DNA from: Hyphomicrobium sp. | GTDB taxonomy: Bacteria > Pseudomonadota > Alphaproteobacteria > Rhizobiales > Hyphomicrobiaceae | DNA: 47,553 bases | Direction of reading: 5' to 3' | Assembly (NCBI RefSeq): GCF_020852195.1 | Contig: NZ_JADZBI010000016.1 | Coordinates: 1-47,553, forward strand | Part shown: positions 17,791 to 26,313 of the stretch, one piece after another | Layout: every line of letters starts with the position of its first letter | How positions within the stretch are numbered: the first letter of the stretch is position 1 | The notes under the pieces: generated by a model | What the model saw: the letters and a program-made list of their open reading frames with translations, nothing else | Told to the model about the DNA's origin: nothing | The model's database searches: none | Program-made: the position numbers and the translations under genes

Positions 17791-18522
17791 GTGACGAAAT
17801 GGGCCGGCACTGAGCTGAGCGCCGAGAAACAGAAAGAACGAAAGCGCAAGCTGATCATTCGTGAAGCTGCGACCATATTCAACCGTCGCGGAAGCCAAGG
17901 CGCCACCCTTGAAGAGGTTGCTACTCAACTAAACATCAGCAAGGCCGCACTCTATCGTTACGTAGACAACAAGAACGACCTTCTCCTTGCGTGCCATCAG
18001 GAAGCGGTACGCCTCGCAATGAAGGCCGCCGACAGCGCCGAACGAAGTGGCGGAAGCGGTTGGACCAAGATCAGATTGACGCTTCAACGGCACCTTGAGG
18101 ACATGATTGAGTCACTTGGTGTTCCAACGATGCTCTTGGAGGAAAACTCCCTCGACGCGAAAAGCATGGATATGGTGCTGAGAATGCGGGACGCCTATGA
18201 GGGTCGTCTCAGGCAATTCTATCGTCAAGGCGTAGCGGATGGGAGCATCCTGCCAGGAGACGCCAAGCTTGCCGTATTTGCGCTGCTTGGAGCCCTGAAT
18301 TGGACCGCTAAATGGTATAGGGCGGATGGACCTTGGAAGCCTGACGAAATCGCCGAAGCTATCGTTGAAATAGTAACACGCGGTATCGCTCGTCACCCAC
18401 AGGAAGCGTTCCTTGGCAGGCTGCATACTATCAGCTCGAACGACGGAAGCATCGCAAGAGCAAAGGCTTCCCGCAGCGCTCCCCGGGGAGCTAAAGGAAC
18501 AGGAAGGAGGAGTACGCCATGA
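17791..18522 (+). CDS. TetR-family transcriptional regulator
   Basis: A 243-residue repressor-type regulator. The N-terminal helix-turn-helix (about residues 22-66) reads IIREAATIFNRRGSQGATLEEVATQLNISKAALYRYVDNK, a textbook TetR domain. The C-terminal part is a helical ligand-binding domain with a TetR_C-like YEGRLRQFYRQGVADGSI segment. I chose GTG 17791 because GGAG lies seven bases upstream and the TetR homology begins shortly after; the open frame continues to 17644 without a good start. It is the last gene of the mutase operon, 97 bases after the GTPase. It probably senses a pathway acyl-CoA and binds the paired TGAC-N6-GTCA sites at 14238 and 14490; that is inference. Confidence 0.88.
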   Translation: MTKWAGTELSAEKQKERKRKLIIREAATIFNRRGSQGATLEEVATQLNISKAALYRYVDNKNDLLLACHQEAVRLAMKAADSAERSGGSGWTKIRLTLQRHLEDMIESLGVPTMLLEENSLDAKSMDMVLRMRDAYEGRLRQFYRQGVADGSILPGDAKLAVFALLGALNWTAKWYRADGPWKPDEIAEAIVEIVTRGIARHPQEAFLGRLHTISSNDGSIARAKASRSAPRGAKGTGRRSTP

Positions 18523-18842
18523 CGGACGTCCACTTCTCCCGTTTCAGAAACGACGCGCTGGATAGCCCTCGTCGCGATAGCTGTACGTTCGGTCAGCAGC
18601 TTTGCCAACGCAAAATGAATCGATGTTTGTGAGGATTATCGCTTGGTCCAGTGTCACAGCTGATTTGCGGCCTTTGATGCCCTCAAAAAGCGCAATCGAG
18701 CAGTCGCAATCTCCCTTATCCTAGATCGATGCTTTGTATCGGCAGTTACAAAAGGGACTCAAAGAAACAAAATCGGCGTTGTTAACCGCCTCTGTATCAC
18801 GAGGGATGTCCCATCCATCTCGTAGGGGAAGGAGACCTGATA
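18523..18842. other. Intergenic region before the sigma-54 activator
   Basis: No gene is visible in these 320 bases. The last 40 bases hold an AAGGAG ribosome site for the GTG at 18843. A short GGCG-N8-CGCC repeat at about 18776-18791 is too weak to call an operator. Confidence 0.4.
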
Positions 18843-20807
18843 GTGAAATCAGTCCTCGACGACCACGTTGAACGAGTGATGCAGGCCTCTGTGAAATCTA
18901 CGATAGGGGATGGCTCGAGCGCAATCCAGCGTTCGTGGCACCGGTGCGTCAATGTGCATAAGCTTGACCCAGCTGCGCAGCATCAAGCGTTTATCGAGTC
19001 GCCTGAAAGCTTGAAGCAGATTAAGGAGCAACTCGGAGAGTTCCTACAGATCGCACGTTCAGGACTCGAACGTCTTTCAAAGACGGAAGCGGGTTACGGC
19101 TACGTTATTCTGACAAATGCAGACGGCGTCATTGTCGATACTGTGGACTGCGGCTCTTGGCTGCGTGTTTGCGCCGATGCGAGCGTTCTCCCCGGTGCAA
19201 ACTGGAATGAAAAGTACGTTGGTACAAACGGGATCGGCACGTGTCTCGTCGAGCGCGCCTCAATTAGTTGTCGGCACGACGACCATTTTCATACGTCTCA
19301 GCTCGGTTTCAGCTGCAGCAGCGCGCCGCTCTTTGCTCCAGATGGAACGTTCACCGGTGTTTTGAATGTGTCCGCGAAGTCGACGCCGCAGACACGAGAG
19401 AACATTACTCTGGCGCCCTATCGCGCCGGGCAATACGCGAAGTTGATCGAAAACGCCTACTTCGTGAGGCACTTCAAGAATTCCTGGGTAATCCGTCTGG
19501 ATACGGCAAACGAGCTGCTGGATGTCTCCAGTGACGCATTGCTGGCGGTCGACGTCGACGGAGTGGTTGTCGGTGCAAATTCCGACGCTCGCCGCCTCCT
19601 GGGGGCACCGCATACCGGAACGGGTACAGATCTCAGCGCCACTCTGATCAATGAACATCTGACATCGGTATTTCAATGCGGCTATGGCGACACTTGGTTC
19701 TTGATGAGACCACAGAACACCGGCGAGCGCACCATACTCAAGTCACGGAAAAATATCGAGCTTGTAGCTATGGCGACACCGCCTAGCTGCGCCCCATCCA
19801 AGCCGGTAGGCACTACCAACAGGCGTCCCGATTGGTCCGCGATCACCCAGCTCGCCGGTGATGACGGCGAGATGAAGCGCGTCCTGGACCAAGCCCAGCG
19901 TCTCGTGAATAAGAAAGTCCATATTCTCCTACAGGGCGAGACCGGCACAGGTAAGGAGGTGTTGGCGAGGGCTCTTCACAAATCCAGCACGCGCGCCCAA
20001 AAAACCTTCGTAGCAGTCAACTGCGCGGCTATCGCAGAATCGCTGATTGAAAGCGAGTTATTCGGTTACATGGCGGGCGCCTTCACCGGCGCGCGAAGCA
20101 AGGGCATGCAAGGTCTTATCGAGCGCTCCAGCGGCGGCACGCTGTTTCTCGATGAGATCGGTGACATGCCGCTCCATCTCCAGACTAGATTGCTGCGCGT
20201 GTTGTCGGAGAACGAGGTCCAGCCGCTCGGATCGGACAAGCATGTCCCCGTGAACCTCACGGTCATATCCGCCTCACACCGGGATCTGGGTGAGCTGGTT
20301 TCAATAAACAAGTTCCGGGAAGATCTCTACTATCGCCTCTGCGGCGCGACCCTTTACCTGCCTCCGTTACGAGACCGACAAGACAAGATCTATATCATCT
20401 ATCGCGTCCTCCACCAGGAAGCATTGCAGCTAGGCTGCCGGCCTTGGATCGATGAAAAGGCCATGGAACTGCTTCTTCGCTATCGGTGGCCCGGCAACGT
20501 TCGCGAGCTGAGGAACGCGATCCGTTTCGCCCTGGCCGTGTCGGACGACGGCATCGCCGTCGAGCATCTTCCTCCGGTGATCACCGGAGGAAGCGTCACG
20601 CCCTTCGGCCAAAGCCCCTGCCTCGTCATGTCCGAGGGATATGGCAACTCAAACTCAAGCGTGCATGAACCTGCGTCTCTGCTGAGGGCCTGCCTTCGGC
20701 GCAACAAATGGAATATCACCGCAGTGGCAGCAGAGATGGGATTGTGCCGCACATCTGTTTACAGGCAGATGAAGCGCTTTGGGATCGTCCCGCCGACCCA
20801 CCTCTAG
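18843..20807 (+). CDS. AcoR-type sigma-54-dependent activator
   Basis: A 654-residue enhancer-binding protein. The N-terminal 220 residues contain a GAF-type sensor in the form typical of AcoR and AcxR relatives (GYGYVILTNADGVIVDTV...YVGTNGIGTCLVE...FSCSSAPLFAPDG). A PAS-like stretch follows (about 225-300). The AAA+ domain has Walker A GETGTGKE at 365-372, the sigma-54 contact loop GAFTGA at 412-417 and Walker B GGTLFLDEIGDMP. A Fis-type helix-turn-helix closes the protein (NITAVAAEMGLCRTSVYRQMKRFGI). It starts at GTG 18843 after AAGGAG. Family members control acetoin, acetone and 2-propanol genes, which would fit the ketone-linked catabolic cluster to the left. A candidate -24/-12 site, however, lies to its right, before the protease operon. 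Confidence 0.9.
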   Translation: MKSVLDDHVERVMQASVKSTIGDGSSAIQRSWHRCVNVHKLDPAAQHQAFIESPESLKQIKEQLGEFLQIARSGLERLSKTEAGYGYVILTNADGVIVDTVDCGSWLRVCADASVLPGANWNEKYVGTNGIGTCLVERASISCRHDDHFHTSQLGFSCSSAPLFAPDGTFTGVLNVSAKSTPQTRENITLAPYRAGQYAKLIENAYFVRHFKNSWVIRLDTANELLDVSSDALLAVDVDGVVVGANSDARRLLGAPHTGTGTDLSATLINEHLTSVFQCGYGDTWFLMRPQNTGERTILKSRKNIELVAMATPPSCAPSKPVGTTNRRPDWSAITQLAGDDGEMKRVLDQAQRLVNKKVHILLQGETGTGKEVLARALHKSSTRAQKTFVAVNCAAIAESLIESELFGYMAGAFTGARSKGMQGLIERSSGGTLFLDEIGDMPLHLQTRLLRVLSENEVQPLGSDKHVPVNLTVISASHRDLGELVSINKFREDLYYRLCGATLYLPPLRDRQDKIYIIYRVLHQEALQLGCRPWIDEKAMELLLRYRWPGNVRELRNAIRFALAVSDDGIAVEHLPPVITGGSVTPFGQSPCLVMSEGYGNSNSSVHEPASLLRACLRRNKWNITAVAAEMGLCRTSVYRQMKRFGIVPPTHL

Positions 20808-20864
20808 AGAGTGCTTCGGGTTAGTGTTCTATTTGCCCCCGTGCCAAATTATGTGTTGAGTGAA

Positions 20865-20883
20865 CGTGGTTTGACTAGCCACG
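20865..20883. promoter_or_regulatory. Possible upstream activator site
   Basis: CGTGG (20865-20869) and CCACG (20879-20883) form an inverted repeat with a 9-base spacer. It lies about 115 bases upstream of the candidate -24/-12 element, a usual distance for an enhancer-binding protein. The short arms make chance possible. Confidence 0.3.
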
Positions 20884-20995
20884 ATAGTTTTCTAGTTTAA
20901 GGTATCGCTTTACCGAATAGTACTAGCTGAAAATTAAATCATTCACCTCGTCACGCGTGGCGAAGCGGCAACATCATGAAGGATATTCATTCCTT

Positions 20996-21011
20996 CGGCA
21001 CTTGCGGTGCA
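20996..21011 (+). promoter_or_regulatory. Candidate sigma-54 (-24/-12) promoter
   Basis: CGGCAC at 20996-21001 and GTGCA at 21007-21011 place GG and GC exactly 10 bases apart (20997-20998 and 21009-21010), as sigma-54 requires. The match to TGGCACG-N4-TTGCW is good in the -24 box and one base off in the -12 box. Transcription would start near 21022 and run into the five-gene protease operon. The gene just upstream encodes a sigma-54 activator. Confidence 0.42.
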
Positions 21012-21120
21012 CATACCTTCACGGGCATAATCCACAAAATATTCACTGCTTATCCACATAGGCAGCAGGATTTGTCCAAAATCATTTTTGGCGTTCGCCT
21101 CGCCAGAAAGCGGCCTTGGT

Positions 21121-22470
21121 ATGTTTTTGCGTTGGCCTCGGTCTTTCGCCATAATTTTCTTTGCAATTTTCACTTTTTTCGAAAGCCGCATATCCGCGGT
21201 CGCGGCGGAAACTTGCAACTACGTTCCCGGCACACAAGCCAATAAGGAAGCCCCGTGTGAGGTCGCTTCTGAAAATCTGCTCAAGGCTACAACCAAGCGC
21301 GTTGCTGAGCGACTTGACGAAGGCACGCCGCCAACCGCCGGAGAGATAGCGGCCCTCAAAGGGCTGGTGCGCAACGCCCAAAGGCTGCTCCTGCGTGACC
21401 AAACGGGCGCGTTTCCGCGTGACCGGATCATTCAACAGATCGAGAGTCTCGTCGACGCCGCGTCTGCCTACCCTCGCGAACAACTCGGCAATCAAGCAGA
21501 TGCGACCGCGGTCGACGAAAAGATCAAAGATCTCATCATAAAGCTTTTCGTGTGGACGACGGGGAGCCAATCGGTTTCGGTCACCAAATATGCCGCCGCT
21601 TTGAACGGCTACCTCACGTCCCCGGACGCTGCAAACGCCGTCGCCTTGGCGTTCGGCAACGGACTTCCTGCCGAATTTGAAGACCTCGTTGTCACATCGC
21701 TGGATAAAGGCAAGGAGAATGCTACGGGCACGCTTGAAAAAGCTGCTCGTGCACTCAGCGGGTTTATCGACAAGAACAAAGCCGTCAAAACCGACAACGA
21801 CGTTTTGATTCTGACACTGTTTGGCGACGGGACCGGACTCGTCCCGCGCATAGAGGGCATCGAGGAAAAGAGCCAGCGACCGGCACCCCTTATCGTGCGC
21901 CGCGCCACAGCGCTCAGCAAGGTGCTGGATACGGCCATCGAAGCTCCCAACGCCACAGAAGAAAGAAAACTCGAGGCGTTGGCCGTAAGGAAAGCCATCG
22001 CACGCACCGATGTGACCACGAAACTCGCCAAGTTGGGCGATCAAATTGAAAAGCTCACCGAGCTTCCCAAACCCAGGATCCATATTGTCCAGGCCTGGTA
22101 CGGTCACCTGGGCCGAAGACAGCCGGCGACGAGCCGATGCTTCGCGGAGGCGACCAACGCAATAAAGACCAGATGCGAACGCCAAACGAGCTGCGCCGCG
22201 GAAGGCCGGTCGGGAAGCGCCCTACTGGATCCCATCAAGCTTTGCGGGTTCGATCCGGCCCCGACTGCGCGCGGCCGTGCACGCGGCTTGGTGGTCGAAT
22301 ACAGCTGCGAAAAGGGCGACGCGGATTTCTGGGCGAAATTATACAGCGATCCGCTTGTTCGTCCGGACGACGGAGCCCCCTATGACGAAACGAACACCGT
22401 CAGGACGGTTCTGCGCAGTTCGGCGATGCAATTGAGCTGCGAATTCCCTGTCACACAGGCCGTGAAATGA
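21121..22470 (+). CDS. Secreted protein of unknown function with lectin-like C-terminus
   Basis: A 449-residue exported protein, first gene of a five-gene overlapping operon. The N-terminus is a Sec signal peptide (FLRWPRSFAIIFFAIFTFF, cleavage probably after AVAA near residue 30). The middle (about 40-320) is helical, charged and without a motif I know. The last 130 residues are Cys-rich and read IHIVQAWYG, then spaced Cys residues, LCGFDPAP and LVVEYSCE. This resembles the SUEL/rhamnose-binding lectin module (IHI..A.YG ... C ... C ... DP ... L...YSC). I regard that as a suggestion only. An ATG at 21088 would add 11 residues before the signal peptide, so 21121 is preferred. The stop overlaps the next start (ATGA). 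Confidence 0.7.
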   Translation: MFLRWPRSFAIIFFAIFTFFESRISAVAAETCNYVPGTQANKEAPCEVASENLLKATTKRVAERLDEGTPPTAGEIAALKGLVRNAQRLLLRDQTGAFPRDRIIQQIESLVDAASAYPREQLGNQADATAVDEKIKDLIIKLFVWTTGSQSVSVTKYAAALNGYLTSPDAANAVALAFGNGLPAEFEDLVVTSLDKGKENATGTLEKAARALSGFIDKNKAVKTDNDVLILTLFGDGTGLVPRIEGIEEKSQRPAPLIVRRATALSKVLDTAIEAPNATEERKLEALAVRKAIARTDVTTKLAKLGDQIEKLTELPKPRIHIVQAWYGHLGRRQPATSRCFAEATNAIKTRCERQTSCAAEGRSGSALLDPIKLCGFDPAPTARGRARGLVVEYSCEKGDADFWAKLYSDPLVRPDDGAPYDETNTVRTVLRSSAMQLSCEFPVTQAVK

Positions 22471-23849
22471 AAGCCAGATCGAACTTCAGGTCGCTTCGCT
22501 CCGTTCCGGGCCTTGCCGGTGCCAGCACCGCGACCATGCTCGCCCTTGCCGGATGTTCGGTTATGACGTCCGCGCCGATTCTGGATGTGTCGGGCAAGAG
22601 CTTCCTTGGTTGCTCGTCGCGTCTCGGCTCCTATGCGTTACCCCGTCAAATGCTCGAGATCAGGATTTCGTCGAGCAACGATGATTTTATTCTGGACACC
22701 CTGAACACCAAAGCTGTTCCGGACAATGCGCACAACTATTGCCTGGAACACAACAATAGCCCATACGCCGATGACTCGATCCGAATGTACAAGGATAGGA
22801 TTGTCGAAAACAACAACAGATTTGCGGTCGGCAATAGCGAGCTCGAGAGAACGCCTTTTCTGCAGCTCGTTGCATCGAAATCCGTCGATCACACGGCTGG
22901 CATCATTCGCAATATCATAAGAGCCATTTTCATCGGCCTGTCGAACAATCCCAATTTTCCCGGGCGCGCGGCAACTGCACTGGACGGCGCCGGGCGCGTC
23001 GTCGCCAACCATCAGGTGGACCCGTTCAACCATTTCGAAATGGCCGAGCTCAATCATTCCATTCGGCGGTTCGGGTTCTGCATCGTTCTGGCAGGCTACA
23101 CGTTCAACGAACGCACGCTCAGTGCATCGTCCTACTGCAACGCGCCTCGAAGCGAAGCGCCGAGCCACGTCCCACCCAGCGCTGCGGCCATCAAATCGAT
23201 GCGATGGCTCGTACCGGAGCCGACGGCGGGGATCTTCTACCGTCCACGTGCTCCCTATAGCGTCGAGGTCTACACAAAGCATGCGCCCGACGACAAGGGC
23301 GACTGGGAGCTGTCGCTCAAGAAGACGGCACTCATGGAAAACATAATGCCAATCGTTTCCGTCAACATCGATAGGGAGGTCTTCGCAGAGCGACGCACCG
23401 GTCTGATCTTCAACGATGGTGAACTGGTCGACGTCTGCATCTCCAAGGGTAACCGCATCACGGGGGCGACGAACATCGTTCTGGACGTCGTCTATGGCGT
23501 CATAAATCTTCCATCGGCAACGATACAGGCGGTGATCGACGACACCACGACAAGACAACAGCTGATCGCAAAGAGGAATGAGCTCTACACCGCCCAACAG
23601 AAATACATTGCGTTCCTGGACCAGGGGACTGCCACGGGCATCACCCAACCCAAAAACGGTGTCCTTCTGAACCTCAACGAAAACCACGATACGGAAAGTG
23701 GCGGAGTAACCGAAGAGGTACAGAATGCAGGAAAGATTACCGAAACCAGCGATCCACTCAACGAGATCTGCGCCAAGCTCAACGCGGTAACCACGGCCAA
23801 ATTCACCGGCACGCTTCAGAGCGGCACAGCAGCATCGGAGAATTACTGA
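22467..23849 (+). CDS. Lipoprotein of unknown function, paralogue 1
   Basis: A 460-residue predicted lipoprotein. A signal peptide ends in the lipobox LALAGC, so Cys30 would be lipidated and the protein held on the outer or inner membrane facing the periplasm. It shares a set of short motifs with the next gene: C(S/R)S.LG(S/A)Y(A/S)LPR near the N-terminus, a FxMA(E/D)L...RRFG(F/Y)CI segment in the middle, and GIFYRP further on. The two are therefore diverged tandem copies. The YxLPR..L.(V/I).I start recalls DUF4831-type proteins, a weak likeness. The start overlaps the previous stop (ATGA), and its own stop overlaps the next start by one base. Function unknown; context suggests a partner of the two proteases encoded downstream. 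Confidence 0.75.
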   Translation: MKARSNFRSLRSVPGLAGASTATMLALAGCSVMTSAPILDVSGKSFLGCSSRLGSYALPRQMLEIRISSSNDDFILDTLNTKAVPDNAHNYCLEHNNSPYADDSIRMYKDRIVENNNRFAVGNSELERTPFLQLVASKSVDHTAGIIRNIIRAIFIGLSNNPNFPGRAATALDGAGRVVANHQVDPFNHFEMAELNHSIRRFGFCIVLAGYTFNERTLSASSYCNAPRSEAPSHVPPSAAAIKSMRWLVPEPTAGIFYRPRAPYSVEVYTKHAPDDKGDWELSLKKTALMENIMPIVSVNIDREVFAERRTGLIFNDGELVDVCISKGNRITGATNIVLDVVYGVINLPSATIQAVIDDTTTRQQLIAKRNELYTAQQKYIAFLDQGTATGITQPKNGVLLNLNENHDTESGGVTEEVQNAGKITETSDPLNEICAKLNAVTTAKFTGTLQSGTAASENY

Positions 23850-25159
23850 TGCGACTGGATTTCGTGCGTGATGTCGTGATGTGCGTTTCGCTCATGTCCG
23901 TCGCGGGCTGCGTGAGCATGACGGCCAGTAAGGATTTCGATTTCTCCGGCTCCCGCGCGGGGCTCGCATGCCGAAGCGATCTTGGCGCCTACAGCCTGCC
24001 GCGCAAACTCATCTCCGTGAGCATCAAGACCGAAACTAGCGACGTGGAAAACTACGGACTCGAGGTCGACGAAGGCGACTATGTGGCCGATCCGAAACAG
24101 GTTTATTGTCTCGATTTTCTTGCATCGAGCGTAGCCGATGAACGTGTGGGCGTGAAGCGCAACAACACCAACAGCCTGCTACTCGAAAGAGTCTACACCA
24201 AGTCGATCGACAAGACGCTCGAGAACGCCAAGAAGCTCATCGAGGCTGGCGCCGATGCGATAGCTTTCGGGCAGGCTAAAAAATACGGCCGAGACGCTAC
24301 GATAGGATCGGGCGTTGCGGGCCAAAATACACTGCGAAAATTCGACTTTGATCCTTTCGTCATGGCCGACCTGAGAAAGGTCAACGGTGCGTTGCGCCAG
24401 TTCGGCTATTGCATCTACCTCGATCATAGTGTCGATGCCCTTGTTCCGGCCTGGTCGCAACACGCATGCGATGGCGGCGGCGAATGGAATGCGCTCAAGG
24501 GAGGCAATGCCGACATGACCGCACCCGACTATGCCGACATCGTCGACAGGCGGCCCATATCGGATGAATTGCGGGAAGAAGGCATTTTTTATCGTCCCGA
24601 GCTCACGCATCTCCTCGTCATCATGAAGCAGGACCAGCCGGGCCTCGAAGAGGCCCCTTGGTATCGCGCTGGCAGCATGCGCCTTACCATGCCGAACGGT
24701 GCGCCTCCCTTCCTGCTGCGCGTTGAACGCTCCGTATTCGTGGACGCCGAAACGGATGTAAAATTCAAGAGCGGGGTCATGCAAAGCGTTGCTGTCGACA
24801 AGAAGAGTGAGCTGTACGCCTTGAGCGACTTCGCCGTCGAGGTGGTGCAGGTCGTTCAAAAAATTCCGACTGTCACGCTCGCAGTCGTCAGCAACAGCGT
24901 TGATAACGAGCTCGCACTTATCGCCGCCAATGAGCAGCTCATTAACACAATGCAGGAATACAACCACGCGCGGGGCATCAATGTCGCCAACCGCGCGCTG
25001 ACACTGGACACGAACGACATGATCTTGCAGGGGTACGCGCCGGTGGTGCGCTCGGCCGCCGAGCCGGATGCCATGTCTACCTGCTTGAATGATCCGGCTC
25101 ACCGCAACGTCCCCAATCCCGCGGCCACCTGCCGAGAGATCCTGCAGAGGAACCTTTGA
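23849..25159 (+). CDS. Lipoprotein of unknown function, paralogue 2
   Basis: A 436-residue predicted lipoprotein with lipobox MSVAGC (Cys21 lipidated). It is related to the preceding gene through CRSDLGAYSLPRKL (against CSSRLGSYALPRQM), DPFVMADL...LRQFGYCIYL and EEGIFYRPEL. The C-terminal 120 residues (VEVVQVVQKIPTVTLAVVSNSVDNELALIAANEQLINTMQEY region) are helical and also have a counterpart in paralogue 1 (LPSATIQAVIDDTTTRQQLIAKRNELYTAQQKY region). Start and stop overlap both neighbours by one base (TGATG), so translation is probably coupled. I do not recognise the family and assign no activity. Confidence 0.75.
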   Translation: MRLDFVRDVVMCVSLMSVAGCVSMTASKDFDFSGSRAGLACRSDLGAYSLPRKLISVSIKTETSDVENYGLEVDEGDYVADPKQVYCLDFLASSVADERVGVKRNNTNSLLLERVYTKSIDKTLENAKKLIEAGADAIAFGQAKKYGRDATIGSGVAGQNTLRKFDFDPFVMADLRKVNGALRQFGYCIYLDHSVDALVPAWSQHACDGGGEWNALKGGNADMTAPDYADIVDRRPISDELREEGIFYRPELTHLLVIMKQDQPGLEEAPWYRAGSMRLTMPNGAPPFLLRVERSVFVDAETDVKFKSGVMQSVAVDKKSELYALSDFAVEVVQVVQKIPTVTLAVVSNSVDNELALIAANEQLINTMQEYNHARGINVANRALTLDTNDMILQGYAPVVRSAAEPDAMSTCLNDPAHRNVPNPAATCREILQRNL

Positions 25160-26313
25160 TGCGCCGATGCATGCCGAATTGGATTGCCGCGCTACTGGCG
25201 ATCCTCGGAGCAATGGCGTCGACAGAGCCCGCCTGCGCACAGGCGACCGTCCGAGCCATCGAGGATGGCGAGGACAAGGATCGGTCCTATGAGCTGCCCT
25301 GGCGCAGCCTCCAAAGCGGCGAGCTCGATATTCACGAGGTCGTCGACCCATGCGTCGCCAGGACGACCGGTGAGCCGAGTGCCGATCCGCTTTCGTCGCC
25401 TACGGACGTCACTCCAAAGTATCTAGGTGGCACGCGGACAGGCAACTGCGTGTTCGGCGACCTCGTGCGCATCGACTTCGACAACATCCTAGACGAGCCA
25501 AGCCGATGCACAGGTGTTCTGATCGCGATCAACCTCGTCCTCACTGCGGCCCACTGCACGTGCGGAAAGCTCGACAGCTACACCATTCGCTACCACCGTC
25601 TCAACGAGACCAATAATGCCGACCCTACGGGTGCAAGTAACGAATTCGTCCTGGCCCGCGCCCCGGATCTGTTCCAGGGGTTTTCGTGCCAGCTGTCCCC
25701 GGAACTGCAGGCTGGCCGCGACCTGGCCATCCTAAGCATCGAAAAGCGCTCCGATGCCGGGAAGAGGGTCGGCGGTAATCCCCAACCCGATTTTTCCCCC
25801 GAACGTGTGGCGTACCTTGGATTGAGCGTCGCAACGACAGGGCAGATCTTTCAGGACAACGACGAAACCAAGCTTCTCGTGGGTGCGGGTTACGGAGAAA
25901 CCGACGACGGCGGATTGCCCGAGGAACTTCACGTCGCGGCCATACCGATTGCGTCGCTGTACTGTGGCGCAGGACGATTTGCCGATAGCGTATGCAGCAG
26001 CTTTCGCGAGTTCGTTCTTGCGGATGGACCGCTCGGCCTCTCTGCTCGTACCTCGGACTCGTGCGTGGGCGATAGCGGATCGCCCATATTCTACATGCCT
26101 CCTGACCCGGTCTCCGGCGGCAGCATGAAGACCGTTACGCTCGTCGGAATTACGTCGCGCGCGTTGAGCGGTGTGAGACATCGCACGAGGACGCGATGCG
26201 GCGGTGGCGGAATCTATACGTCGGTTGGGCATCCCGAAGTCATCGCGTGGCTGCGCACATTTGGCATCCCTGTCTTCAATGTCCTCGATACGACCGAAGG
26301 GATGGCGCAATGA
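25159..26313 (+). CDS. Secreted trypsin-like serine protease (S1)
   Basis: A 384-residue exported protease. A Sec signal peptide (about 1-28, ending ACA-QA) is followed by a 60-residue N-terminal stretch and the S1 domain. The triad is His132 in LTAAHC, Asp188 in GRDLAIL and Ser306 in DSCVGDSGSP. The residue six before the Ser is Asp300, which in trypsin sets cleavage after Arg or Lys. Several extra Cys pairs (CTCGK, CQL, CGAG) fit a disulfide-stabilised periplasmic or extracellular enzyme. The GSP rather than GGP after the Ser occurs in bacterial members. The ATG overlaps the stop of the second lipoprotein, and its own stop overlaps the start of the subtilisin-like gene (ATGA). Its target is unknown; the co-made lipoproteins are candidates for substrates or anchors. 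Confidence 0.88.
   Translation: MRRCMPNWIAALLAILGAMASTEPACAQATVRAIEDGEDKDRSYELPWRSLQSGELDIHEVVDPCVARTTGEPSADPLSSPTDVTPKYLGGTRTGNCVFGDLVRIDFDNILDEPSRCTGVLIAINLVLTAAHCTCGKLDSYTIRYHRLNETNNADPTGASNEFVLARAPDLFQGFSCQLSPELQAGRDLAILSIEKRSDAGKRVGGNPQPDFSPERVAYLGLSVATTGQIFQDNDETKLLVGAGYGETDDGGLPEELHVAAIPIASLYCGAGRFADSVCSSFREFVLADGPLGLSARTSDSCVGDSGSPIFYMPPDPVSGGSMKTVTLVGITSRALSGVRHRTRTRCGGGGIYTSVGHPEVIAWLRTFGIPVFNVLDTTEGMAQ

Larger units (their letters stand above)
20808..21120. other. AT-rich upstream region of the protease operon
   Basis: No gene is visible in these 313 bases, which are clearly richer in A and T than the flanks. They hold an imperfect palindrome CGTGG-N9-CCACG at 20865-20883, possibly an activator site, and a candidate sigma-54 promoter at 20996-21011. 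The leader from that promoter to the first start codon would be about 100 bases. Confidence 0.45.

Noticed and set aside
21082-23687. Open frames of about 350 residues on the minus strand opposite the first two protease-operon genes
   Set aside because: The plus-strand genes have signal peptides, a lipobox and translational overlaps, while the minus frames have none.
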